DNA from: Candidatus Aminicenantota bacterium
Lineage (GTDB): Bacteria; Acidobacteriota; Aminicenantia; Aminicenantales; Aminicenantaceae
Direction of reading: 5' to 3'
DNA: 64,000 bases
NCBI GenBank assembly: GCA_016927475.1
Contig: JAFGMO010000008.1
Location: 1 to 64,000, forward strand
Shown here: positions 1 through 8,453 of the stretch, piece by piece
Layout of the letters: each line of letters begins with the position of its first letter
Numbering within the stretch: position 1 is the stretch's first letter
Position numbers and translations under genes: made by a program
The notes under the pieces: generated by a model
Seen by the model: only the letters and a program-made list of their open reading frames with translations
Told to the model about the DNA's origin: nothing
Databases searched by the model: none

Positions 1-279
1 GGGCTTTGGAAAAACAGAAAAGTGAAAATATTTTATGGCTCAGCCGGTTCCCTTTGTTGTGGGTGAAAAGAAAGAATGCCAGAAAAAAATATGGAAAGAC
101 ACTGATAAAAAATGTGATTTCGTAAAATTTATCAACCAAAGTGAACCTGGTTGTTGATTTTACGATTGGAGCTGAATGAAATCAAGCCTACTTGAAAACA
201 AAAAAGATTGTCTCCATGGAATGGAGTTCTCCATTTTGATATGTTGTCCGTATGACCTTATAAACCAGGTCGATTTTTT

Positions 280-1137
280 TTGTTTTTTAAAGTCTACTGG
301 CTGCATTTTATTGTTTTTGTCCTTTTTTGTATTACCTTTTATATAAAATACCAGCTCTGGAATGCCGATTTGATTAGAGAAAAACTTCAGACCGGCACTC
401 GGTTTACTCCTGTTGGAGACCAATTGTTGGGGTTGGCCGAATATTTGCAGTTTATGGTTTATACGGTTGCTTCGATCCTCATTTTGAGGAAATATCGAAA
501 AAAGATAAAAGAAGTCTACTCTTCCATCGAAAGCATCAATCTTTCTTGGCTCAATTTTGTGGTTTTTGGATTTCCAGCCTGGAAGTCGCTCTGTTTCATT
601 AATGAAATCATATGGTACGCGACAGGGAGATCCGGTGTTTTTTTGTATGTGATTTATATTAGTGCTGAGGGTGCCTTCCTGACATTTGTCTGCATCATGT
701 TTCTGAAAGGAATCAGGCAGCCTGTTATTTTTTCAGGCCAGGAAGAGGAGCAGGCCAGAAAGAAATACAAAAAAACCTTGTTGTCTGAAGAACAAAAAGA
801 AAAATACAAAAACAAATTGATCGATTTTATGAAGAGTCAAAAACCCTACTTGAATCCATCACTTTCGTTGAGCGAGCTCGCCGGAATGATTTCTTTGCCT
901 GCTTACCAGCTTTCCCAGGTCATCAATAGCTGTTTCCATAAAAACTTCTATGACTTCATAAATTCCTACCGTGTCAGAGAGAGCCAGAGGCTTCTTTCAG
1001 AACCACCTCAAGATCAAAAAACAGTATTGGAGATCCTCTACGAGACCGGTTTCAATTCTAAATCAGTTTTTAACTCTGCTTTTAGGAAGTTTACGGGAAT
1101 GACTCCGAGCCAATTCAGAAAAGTTCAAAATTCCTGA
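280..1137 (+). CDS. AraC-family regulator with membrane-embedded N-terminus, N-terminally damaged
   Basis: The last ~100 residues form an AraC/XylS DNA-binding domain with two helix-turn-helices: 'LSLSELAGMISLPAYQLSQVIN' region around residue 190-215, then 'FNSKSVFNSAFRKFTGMTPSQFRK' region near the end. Residues 1-160 hold several hydrophobic segments, as in AraC regulators that carry a multi-TM sensor ahead of the HTH. The frame opens only with TTG at 280. Immediately upstream and in the same frame, 220-252 could encode a stretch resembling the usual continuation of this family (G-x-L-x-F...), but a TGA at 253-255 interrupts it and the expected first TM helices are missing. It may be a truncated gene using the TTG, or a decaying pseudogene. 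It lies 333 bp upstream of the propeller sensor kinase on the same strand, so it could have served that locus. Confidence 0.6.
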   Translation: MFFKVYWLHFIVFVLFCITFYIKYQLWNADLIREKLQTGTRFTPVGDQLLGLAEYLQFMVYTVASILILRKYRKKIKEVYSSIESINLSWLNFVVFGFPAWKSLCFINEIIWYATGRSGVFLYVIYISAEGAFLTFVCIMFLKGIRQPVIFSGQEEEQARKKYKKTLLSEEQKEKYKNKLIDFMKSQKPYLNPSLSLSELAGMISLPAYQLSQVINSCFHKNFYDFINSYRVRESQRLLSEPPQDQKTVLEILYETGFNSKSVFNSAFRKFTGMTPSQFRKVQNS

Positions 1138-1470
1138 ATGGGGACGTTCCCCAAAGAGATATTTTTTTAAATTACAGACATCCTCATTTGAATTCCTATG
1201 ACGGAAAACCGATATGTCTGCATTTTTTTGTGCGATGTTCTTTCATCTGCACATATGCCAATATCCCCTTGAATTGAACATAAGTATTATTTTGTGATAT
1301 ATATATTTCCGCAGAAAACAATAGAAATGTTATTCGCCTACATGGTTAACATCCCGCCTGCGTTTATCAAATCCTATCAAAGGATATCCTTACTGCTAAA
1401 GTATTTAAAAAAACTAACATTAAAATATCATTCATGAACGGGATTCACATGTAATCCAAGGAGGTTTGAT
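1138..1470 (+). other. Intergenic region upstream of the propeller sensor kinase
   Basis: No convincing gene is visible. A short palindrome, TGGGGACGTTCCCCA at 1139-1153, directly follows the AraC stop. It could be a weak terminator (a T-run begins about 10 nt later) or a REP-like element. CAGACAT (from ~1174) and ATGTCTG (from ~1213) form widely spaced inverted arms followed by a T-run. An AAGGAGG Shine-Dalgarno sequence at 1458-1464 fixes the start of the next gene. No clear sigma70 promoter was found. Confidence 0.4.
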
Positions 1471-4400
1471 ATGTATTCTGGATTTCGTGCAATTATCAAA
1501 TCCGCTGTTTTTTTGACAATGATATCCTCTCTTTATATCTCATCCCTTGAGGCCCAGGCCGGGCGGTTAAAATTTGAGAATATAGGTATCGAACAAGGCC
1601 TGTCTCAAAATACCGTATTTTGTCTGATTCAAGACAGCGAGGGATTTATGTGGTTTGGAACCGAAGCGGGAGTCAACAGGTATGACGGATACACATTTGA
1701 AATCTATAATCCCGAACCCAATAATCAAAACAGTTTGAGCAATAATTACATTTATTCTTTGTGTGAAGACCATCAGGGTTCTATCTGGGTGGGTACGGAT
1801 GGAGGCCTCAACAAATTTATTAGAAAGAAAGATCATTTCAAACGATATTTTTTTGATCCGTCAGATCCAAAGTCAATAAGCGGAAACCGGGTTTTTGCCG
1901 TCAGTATTGATCGGAATGGCAACTTATGGATAGGGACGGAAAACGGATTGAATCGATACGTACGGGAATCCAACAGCTTTATCCGCTTCAAACATGATCC
2001 CGAAAACAATGAAAGCCTGAGTTTTAATGATATCCGGACCCTTTTCTCGGATGCCGAAGGAAATCTTTGGGTGGGAACTTACGGAGGCGGACTCAACAGG
2101 TTTGATCCGGACAAGGAGGTTTTTACACACTTCCAATTTGATCCTCATAATCCTGCCAGTTTGAGTGACGATCATGTTCTGGTTGTTTATGAAGACCGGT
2201 CTGGGGAACTCTGGGTCGGGACGGAAAACGGATTGAACCGGTTTGACCAAACAAACAGCCGTTTCATCCATTACCGCCATAGACATGAAGACGCAACAAG
2301 TATTAGCGATAACAGAATCAATGTTATTTTTGAAGACAACTCCGGTTTACTCTGGATAGGTACACATGACGGCGGATTGAACCAGTTTGATAAGGAATCT
2401 CAAAAGTTCATCTTTTATACTTTTGATGCGCATAACCCGGACAGTTTAAAGAGTGACCGGATCTTTTCCATTGTTGAAGACCGATCGGGTGTCCTTTGGG
2501 TGGGCACCTATGGGGGAGGGATAAGCAAGTCCAACAGGATGTCAGAGCGTTTCACCCATTATTATTCCGATACTGAAGATTCTTCCAGCCTCAGCCATAA
2601 TTTTGTAAGATCTTTTTGGGAAGATTCTTCGGGGATTATTTGGTTAGGTACGGATGGAGGAGGCTTAAATAAGCTGGACCGGAATACGGGAGAATTTGAA
2701 TTTTACCGGTACAGGCCGGGTTCAACGGATTCATTAAGCAACGATAAAGTATTTTCTATTTGTGAAGACATCCAGGGAAACTTATGGATAGGTACTTACG
2801 GCGGCGGAATATGCAGATTCGACTCAAAAACGGAGCGGTTCAAAGTTTTTCGCCATGATCCGGAAAATCCTCAAAGTTTGAGCAACGACCAGATCCGTGT
2901 CATAAAGCGGAGATGGAATGATACTTTATGGATAGGTACGGATGGGGGCGGTGTCAATAAATTTGATATAAAAACAGGATTGTTTACACGCTACCAGCAC
3001 GTTCCCGATAATCCGGCCAGCCTGAGCCATAACCGTGTATTTTCCGTATACGAAGATATGAAAGGACGTATCTGGATCGGTACATTTGGGGGAGGATTGA
3101 ACCTTCTCGATCAAGAAGGGAAAAACTTTAAGCATTATCGGGATGATCCCGGCAACCCCAATAGTATCGGCAACGACTACATCATGTCCATATACCAGGA
3201 TGCCGACGGTATTTTCTGGATTGGTTCCAATGGGGGAGGGCTTTGCCGTTTCGACGAAGATAAAGGTTCTTTCAATCACTTCAGGACGCAGCATGGCCTT
3301 GCCGACAATGCCATCTACGGCATTCTGGAAGACAACCAGGGAAATCTTTGGATGAGCAGCAACAGGGGGCTTACCAAATTTAATAAAAAGACGCATACAT
3401 CAAAAATTTATGACCGGAGTGACGGACTCCAGAGCAACGAATTTAACGGCGGATCTTATTACAAAAGCCCCAAAGGAGAGATGTTTTTCGGCGGGATAAA
3501 CGGTTTTAACAGCTTTTTTCCCGAAAAGATACAGGATAATCCCCATATCCCTCCCGTGGTACTAACGGATTTTCAACTATTCAACAAATCCGTAGCCATA
3601 GGCGAAAAAGTTAACGGGGAAACGATCCTGCCACAATCCATCGCGCAAACCGAAGAGATTGTTCTCAACTACCGGCAAGATGTGTTCTCTTTCGAATTTG
3701 CCGCCTTGCATTATGCTCTTCCGGAGAAAAACGAGTATGCATTTATGATGGAGGGATTTGACAAGGATTGGCGTTCAACGGATTCCCAAAAGCGATTTGC
3801 CTATTATACCAACCTCGATCCGGGAAATTATACTTTTAGAGTTAAGGCATCCAATAATGACGGTGTGTGGAATGAAGAAGGAACTTCCGTAAAAATCAGA
3901 ATCACGCCTCCTTTCTGGGAGACAACCTGGTTCCGCGGTTTGGGGATTTTTGTCATATTGTTATCAACTTTCTCCCTCCATCAGGTTAGAACCGGCAGAA
4001 TCCGTAGGCGGAACAAAGAACTCGAGAAACATGTCGAAGAAAGGACGGCCGAGCTTGAGGAAGTAAACAAGGAACTTACGGATTTTGCCCATGTTGTTTC
4101 TCATGACCTGAAGGCACCTCTCCGTGCTGTGAATCAATTGACGGCTTGGTTGGCCGACGATTACGCTGATAAGTTTGATGAGAACGGGAAAGAGCAGTTG
4201 AATCTTCTTCTCAGCCGGGTCAAACGGATGCAAAATCTGATCGACGGTATTCTCCAGTACTCAAGAGCCGGAAGAAAGGAAGAGCAGATAGAGAGCATCA
4301 ATCTCAACAAGCTTATGGCCGAGATTATTGATAATCTTTCTCCGCCCGGCCACATAAAAATTTTCGTTGAAGATAACCTCCCCACCATCCATGTTGAACG

Positions 4401-4731
4401 TATCCGAATCCAGCAGGTTTTTCAAAATTTGCTCAGCAACGCTATCAAGTATATGGACAAACCCCAAGGGGAGATCAAGGTAAGTTGTAAAGAAGAAAAC
4501 TATCAATGGGTGTTTGCGGTTTCGGATAACGGCCCCGGAATAGAGAAAAAATATTATGGAACCATTTTTAATATCTTTCAAACGCTGGAATCGAAAGATA
4601 AACATGAAAGCACAGGTGTCGGGCTCTCGGTCGTTAATAAGATCGTCAACCGGTTTGGGGGAAAGGTTTGGGTAGAATCAACGGTAGGCCGGGGGAGCAC
4701 CTTTTATTTTACGTTTCCAAAGACGTATTGA
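1471..4731 (+). CDS. Sensor histidine kinase with periplasmic Reg_prop beta-propellers and Y_Y_Y domain
   Basis: 1086 residues. A signal peptide (about residues 1-29) is followed by about 14 propeller repeats of the 'LWIGTDGGGLNKFD' type (residues ~30-690). A Y_Y_Y domain follows (~700-810), ending in a W-x-T-x-W pattern. Then come one TM helix (~825-845), a coiled coil (~855-875), a HisKA dimerisation domain with phospho-acceptor H878 in SHDLKAP, and a HATPase. The HATPase shows an N-box (NLLSNAIKY), DNGPGI and GVGLSVV. The propeller, Y_Y_Y and kinase order matches Bacteroidetes-style hybrid sensors for polysaccharides, but no receiver or AraC output domain follows, so a separate response regulator must be used. 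The ATG at 1471 has AAGGAGG 7 nt upstream. A paralogue lies at the other end of the window (62523-64000). Confidence 0.92.
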   Translation: MYSGFRAIIKSAVFLTMISSLYISSLEAQAGRLKFENIGIEQGLSQNTVFCLIQDSEGFMWFGTEAGVNRYDGYTFEIYNPEPNNQNSLSNNYIYSLCEDHQGSIWVGTDGGLNKFIRKKDHFKRYFFDPSDPKSISGNRVFAVSIDRNGNLWIGTENGLNRYVRESNSFIRFKHDPENNESLSFNDIRTLFSDAEGNLWVGTYGGGLNRFDPDKEVFTHFQFDPHNPASLSDDHVLVVYEDRSGELWVGTENGLNRFDQTNSRFIHYRHRHEDATSISDNRINVIFEDNSGLLWIGTHDGGLNQFDKESQKFIFYTFDAHNPDSLKSDRIFSIVEDRSGVLWVGTYGGGISKSNRMSERFTHYYSDTEDSSSLSHNFVRSFWEDSSGIIWLGTDGGGLNKLDRNTGEFEFYRYRPGSTDSLSNDKVFSICEDIQGNLWIGTYGGGICRFDSKTERFKVFRHDPENPQSLSNDQIRVIKRRWNDTLWIGTDGGGVNKFDIKTGLFTRYQHVPDNPASLSHNRVFSVYEDMKGRIWIGTFGGGLNLLDQEGKNFKHYRDDPGNPNSIGNDYIMSIYQDADGIFWIGSNGGGLCRFDEDKGSFNHFRTQHGLADNAIYGILEDNQGNLWMSSNRGLTKFNKKTHTSKIYDRSDGLQSNEFNGGSYYKSPKGEMFFGGINGFNSFFPEKIQDNPHIPPVVLTDFQLFNKSVAIGEKVNGETILPQSIAQTEEIVLNYRQDVFSFEFAALHYALPEKNEYAFMMEGFDKDWRSTDSQKRFAYYTNLDPGNYTFRVKASNNDGVWNEEGTSVKIRITPPFWETTWFRGLGIFVILLSTFSLHQVRTGRIRRRNKELEKHVEERTAELEEVNKELTDFAHVVSHDLKAPLRAVNQLTAWLADDYADKFDENGKEQLNLLLSRVKRMQNLIDGILQYSRAGRKEEQIESINLNKLMAEIIDNLSPPGHIKIFVEDNLPTIHVERIRIQQVFQNLLSNAIKYMDKPQGEIKVSCKEENYQWVFAVSDNGPGIEKKYYGTIFNIFQTLESKDKHESTGVGLSVVNKIVNRFGGKVWVESTVGRGSTFYFTFPKTY

Positions 4732-5021
4732 CCTCCGGTTTAACCTGATTTTTTTCAAAAAATACCGATTGGATATATGTCGGGAACGCCGTTTCCAGGA
4801 GAAATAGGAGACTTTTGGGCCTTTCCGAATAGTTTTAAGGTGCTGGGAAAGTGCCGCTTGCATTGGCGGTTCGGGAAAGTATTTGAAGAAACAGGGCTAT
4901 TTTCGATAGGAAGGCCGCTGATGGGCGTTTTCGTTGTTGATTACAGGGGTGATGCTTTATCTATAAAAACATTTTTGTTAAAATCATTATGGTTAAAACA
5001 TGAAAAGTTATCAATGAGGAT

Positions 5022-7232
5022 ATGAATGTGAGAAATTTTTCTTATTTTATAAAGTCCGTTTTCATAAATTTTAAACTTAAAAAAAGACGTGGGAGGAAAA
5101 TATTCCTCCGTTTCGTCTTGCTTTTTTCGCCGTTTCTTTTTTTCTTTTTTTTCATACAAGCAGTTCTTTATTCTTCCCCGAAACAAGATACTTCTTTGAA
5201 TCTGTTGTTGATTACTATTGACACTTTGAGAGCCGACAGACTGGGTTGTTATGGAAGTAAAGCGGTGAAAACGCCTCATATTGACAGTTTGGCTGCTGAA
5301 GGAATTTTATTTAACAGAGCCTTCGCGCATACTTCTACCACATTACCATCACACACCAATATAATGACGGGGGCAACCCCTCTCTATCACGGTGTCCATG
5401 ACAACTCCAATTTTATAGTGAGTGAGGACCTTCTAACCTTGGCGGAACATCTGAAACGCTTCGGTTATTCAACAGGAGCTGTGATAGGAGCATATCCGCT
5501 CGATGTCAGGTTCGGTCTCAATCAAGGTTTTGATTTTTATGACGATGATTATGGAAACCAGAATTTTCAAAATCCCATATACGTAGAACGTAGAGCTGAA
5601 CATGTCGTGGAAACAGCCCTCGAGTGGATGAGTTCGCAAAAAAAACCTTGGTTTCTTTGGATCCATTGTTTTGATCCTCATTTTCCTTATGAGTCTCCCG
5701 AACCTTTCAAAGAGGAGTTTAAAGATAAACCCTATAATGGAGAAGTGAGCTATGTTGATTTTTCCTTGGGAAAACTTTTCGTTTATTTGAAAAACAAAAA
5801 TGTGTTTGAAAAAACGGTGATCATATTTACATCTGACCATGGTGAGTCATTGGGAGAGCATGGAGAATTAACCCATGGATATTTTGCCTACAATACTTCG
5901 ATATGGGTACCCCTTATTATTCGCATTCCCGGATCTGAAGTAAGACAAATAGATCAGACTGTCAGCCATATAGATATTTTCCCGACGGTCTGTGATATTC
6001 TGCGGATCGAGAAACCGGCATTTCTACAGGGATCATCTCTATTTCCCATGATCCAAGGTAAAAGAATGACTGAAAAGCCGGTTTATTTTGAATCCTTATA
6101 CCCTTATTACAGCCGAGGATGGGCTCCTATTAGGGGATATATCTCCGGAAAGGAAAAGTATATTTCTTCGCCCATTCCTGAGTTGTATAATCTGGACACG
6201 GATTTTGATGAGCATAATAACCTGGCTGACAGGACGGAATTAGGCGGATATCAAAGCAAGTTGGATTCAATCATCAGTAATCAATCCCAACCGGAAAGGA
6301 AAGCAATCCAAAGGATGGATAGGGAAACATTGAAAAAACTGGAGAGTTTGGGATATGTTTCAAACCGCCAGGTGGGGCCAAAGGAAAATTCTACTCCCGA
6401 TGATGATGTTAAGACTTTACTGCCCTATCATAACAGATCTTTTGAGGCTTTTGATCTGTACAGGGCCGGAAAGGGTGATGAAGCAGTCAGGCTGTTAAGA
6501 AAAATCATTACGGAAAAAGAGGATTTGGATTCGGCCTACTTGAATCTTGCCAAAATCTTTAAAGAAACGGGTGAAATGAAAAATGCCTTGGAAGTATTAG
6601 GGGTGGCGCTTGATAATCTGCCTTCAAGCTATGAAGTTTTTATAACCTATATCAGTTATCTCCTTCAGGCGGGTCAATATGACCAGGTTCTGAAGATTTT
6701 TGAAAAAAAAGAATACCACAGGATGAGGTTTGACCCTGAAATCTGGAATAGTGCTGGAGTGGCGTATATGAATAAAGGATATTCAGAAAAAGCCATTGCA
6801 GCCTTTAGAAAAGCCGTCTCTTTAGACAATGACTATCCTGCAGCTTACAATAATCTTGGTAATGTTTATTTTTTTGATTCCAGAAAAAACAAAAATCCAA
6901 CATCCTTCCAACTAGCCCTCAATAATTATAAAAAAGCCATAGAACTCGATCCGGATTATGCTATGGCTTACAATGGTCTCGGGGGGGCTTATCTTTTAGG
7001 CGGGCATATCGAAGGAGCAATTTTCTGCTTGGAAAAAGCACTTGAGTTGGATCCCGATCTTGATTATGCCCTTTACAATTTAGGGCATGCGTATTTACGT
7101 AATGGCGACAAAAGAAAAGCTGTCGAGGTATTCGAGAACTACAAAAAGAAGAACTATGATCATTTATCCCCCAGCGAACAAAAAAGGTTGGATGACCTTA
7201 TTCTAAAATATAAAAAAATCAGCCAAGAGTAA
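5022..7232 (+). CDS. Membrane-anchored sulfatase-like hydrolase fused to TPR repeats
   Basis: 736 residues. A basic N-terminus and one hydrophobic segment (~28-48) precede an alkaline-phosphatase-superfamily domain (~60-400). Metal-ligand motifs are visible: TIDTLRADRLGCYG and FTSDHGESLGEHGE. At the nucleophile position the sequence reads TLPSHTNIMTG, with T107 where sulfatases have the Cys or Ser of C/S-x-P-x-R. The formylglycine signature is therefore absent and the enzyme is more likely a Thr-dependent phosphoesterase or phosphotransferase than a true sulfatase. Residues ~470-735 are TPR repeats, for example AAYNNLGNVYF and AMAYNGLGGAYLLGG. The gene is monocistronic, with a likely start at ATG 5022. 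The substrate cannot be told from sequence. Confidence 0.85.
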   Translation: MNVRNFSYFIKSVFINFKLKKRRGRKIFLRFVLLFSPFLFFFFFIQAVLYSSPKQDTSLNLLLITIDTLRADRLGCYGSKAVKTPHIDSLAAEGILFNRAFAHTSTTLPSHTNIMTGATPLYHGVHDNSNFIVSEDLLTLAEHLKRFGYSTGAVIGAYPLDVRFGLNQGFDFYDDDYGNQNFQNPIYVERRAEHVVETALEWMSSQKKPWFLWIHCFDPHFPYESPEPFKEEFKDKPYNGEVSYVDFSLGKLFVYLKNKNVFEKTVIIFTSDHGESLGEHGELTHGYFAYNTSIWVPLIIRIPGSEVRQIDQTVSHIDIFPTVCDILRIEKPAFLQGSSLFPMIQGKRMTEKPVYFESLYPYYSRGWAPIRGYISGKEKYISSPIPELYNLDTDFDEHNNLADRTELGGYQSKLDSIISNQSQPERKAIQRMDRETLKKLESLGYVSNRQVGPKENSTPDDDVKTLLPYHNRSFEAFDLYRAGKGDEAVRLLRKIITEKEDLDSAYLNLAKIFKETGEMKNALEVLGVALDNLPSSYEVFITYISYLLQAGQYDQVLKIFEKKEYHRMRFDPEIWNSAGVAYMNKGYSEKAIAAFRKAVSLDNDYPAAYNNLGNVYFFDSRKNKNPTSFQLALNNYKKAIELDPDYAMAYNGLGGAYLLGGHIEGAIFCLEKALELDPDLDYALYNLGHAYLRNGDKRKAVEVFENYKKKNYDHLSPSEQKRLDDLILKYKKISQE

Positions 7233-7273
7233 TATCCTTCCTTCACTATCCACGAGTTGAGGAGTGAGGCTGG

Positions 7274-7294
7274 AGCGGATGCCGCTTATTTTTT
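7274..7294 (+). terminator. Short terminator-like hairpin after the sulfatase-TPR gene
   Basis: AGCGG-ATG-CCGCT forms a 5-bp stem with a 3-nt loop, followed by TATTTTTT. It lies 41 bp after the stop at 7232 and could end that transcript. The stem is short. Confidence 0.4.
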
Positions 7295-7429
7295 GGAAAG
7301 ATCAGCCACATAGACAAAGCGATCATTTTTGGTAATGATGTCTTTTTTCTTTATTTTTGCCCAGGGATAAATTCCTGTTTGATCAAACCCATCGAACTTG
7401 CCGTCGGATCCAGCACACCCATAATGATG
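7286..7429 (-). pseudogene. Possible remnant of a protein C-terminus
   Basis: The minus strand from about 7429 down to a TAA at 7288-7286 encodes an open stretch with protein-like composition (…GFDQTGIYPWAK…NDRFVYVADLSKK) and no plausible start codon. It sits between convergent genes and runs into the 3' end of the lycopene-cyclase-like gene in a different frame. I do not recognise a family. It may be a gene relic or chance. Confidence 0.25.
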
Positions 7430-7433
7430 ATTT

Positions 7434-8180
7434 TTAAAGCGGCTCCGTACGGATGAAAGCTTCGGTATGCTGAGGCATCTGTTTTTTTATCTTAACGATG
7501 CCGTCGAGGGTTTCATTCCGGTCCGGTTCGAGAATATAAACCACTGTCATGGGCCAGACGGTGCTGAACAAACCGGCCCATATGATTTCTTCAAGAGGAA
7601 TATTCAAAAGGGTTATTCCCCAGAGATTGGAAGATGTCCAAAAGGAAGAAAATCCCGGAAAAAAAACGAGCGTCAACTTAAACCATAAAACATAAACAAG
7701 AATAAACAGGGCCACTCCTCTCAAGTAGAATAAAGAAAATTTCATCTTAAAACACAGAAGAAAAACAGCCCAGAGCATCATCAGTAGAAATATCGCTTCC
7801 ATTTTTTTGAGTCCCAAAAAGCTGAGGGGGAAGCCAATAAAAAAGGCGAATAAAACGCTGAGGAAAAAGCGAGAAAGAGCGGTGGCCGGCCGGAAACGCA
7901 AATCGATTTTCCTCCGTAGGAGTCCTGCGAATACGGTCCATGCGATCCCTCCGGCCAGGAAACTGAATAAAAAATCCTCGGCGCCAATCCTGGTTCCGAT
8001 TATTCGCTTTGGATTCCAGTATTCAGGCACCACGATAAAAGAATAAAATGACTGGGGCAGGGCCAGAAAGCTGCCGGCAAGGATGAGGATGCGTTGTTTT
8101 TTTAAGGCGAGGAAAAGTATGAGGTAGGGAAGGGCAAGAATCGCCAGGCTTCCCCCATAAACGTATTCTTTCATTATCAT
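7434..8180 (-). CDS. Lycopene-cyclase-domain integral membrane protein
   Basis: 248 residues from the ATG at 8180, which has GAGGA about 6 nt upstream. A longer open frame to 8291 lacks such a site. About six to seven TM helices form two repeats, each with an acidic motif in the membrane: RIGAEDFLF (first repeat) and NIPLEEIIWAGLF (second). This PLEE/EDFLF pattern is that of the CrtYc/CrtYd (CarR-type) heterodimeric lycopene cyclases and the fused 'lycopene cyclase domain' family. No other carotenoid gene (crtB, crtI) lies nearby, so the true substrate is open. The C-terminal ~30 residues are a hydrophilic tail. Confidence 0.7.
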   Translation of the reverse strand: MIMKEYVYGGSLAILALPYLILFLALKKQRILILAGSFLALPQSFYSFIVVPEYWNPKRIIGTRIGAEDFLFSFLAGGIAWTVFAGLLRRKIDLRFRPATALSRFFLSVLFAFFIGFPLSFLGLKKMEAIFLLMMLWAVFLLCFKMKFSLFYLRGVALFILVYVLWFKLTLVFFPGFSSFWTSSNLWGITLLNIPLEEIIWAGLFSTVWPMTVVYILEPDRNETLDGIVKIKKQMPQHTEAFIRTEPL

Positions 8181-8453
8181 TGCGGTCCTCGTTATTTGTG
8201 GAGTACTCCCTCTCCGAGCACTCTGTTTCCAGGGAAAAAGTTTATTCATTCTGCCTGGAAGATGGCGATAATATATATAAATTTTTTGCAATAAGTCAAC
8301 AGGTATGACCTTATTTGATCATCACACTTCAACCGGCGTGTCCGCTGCATTCGGCTGAAACCGGTTGTTTGCTTTATTCAAAAATCCGGCTGAATGTTGA
8401 CTCCATGCAGGGCCTGTGGTATTTAAATCTTTCTTTCTGTTTAAGTTTGGTGA

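Noticed and set aside
2926-3396. 156-codon minus-strand open frame inside the propeller kinase
   Set aside because: It is antisense to a strongly conserved repeat domain and repeats with the propeller period; its protein has no domain.
1471-3400. Near-periodic DNA that could be taken for a CRISPR or tandem array
   Set aside because: The period of about 135-145 bp follows the codons of Reg_prop beta-propeller blades; there are no identical repeats with unique spacers.
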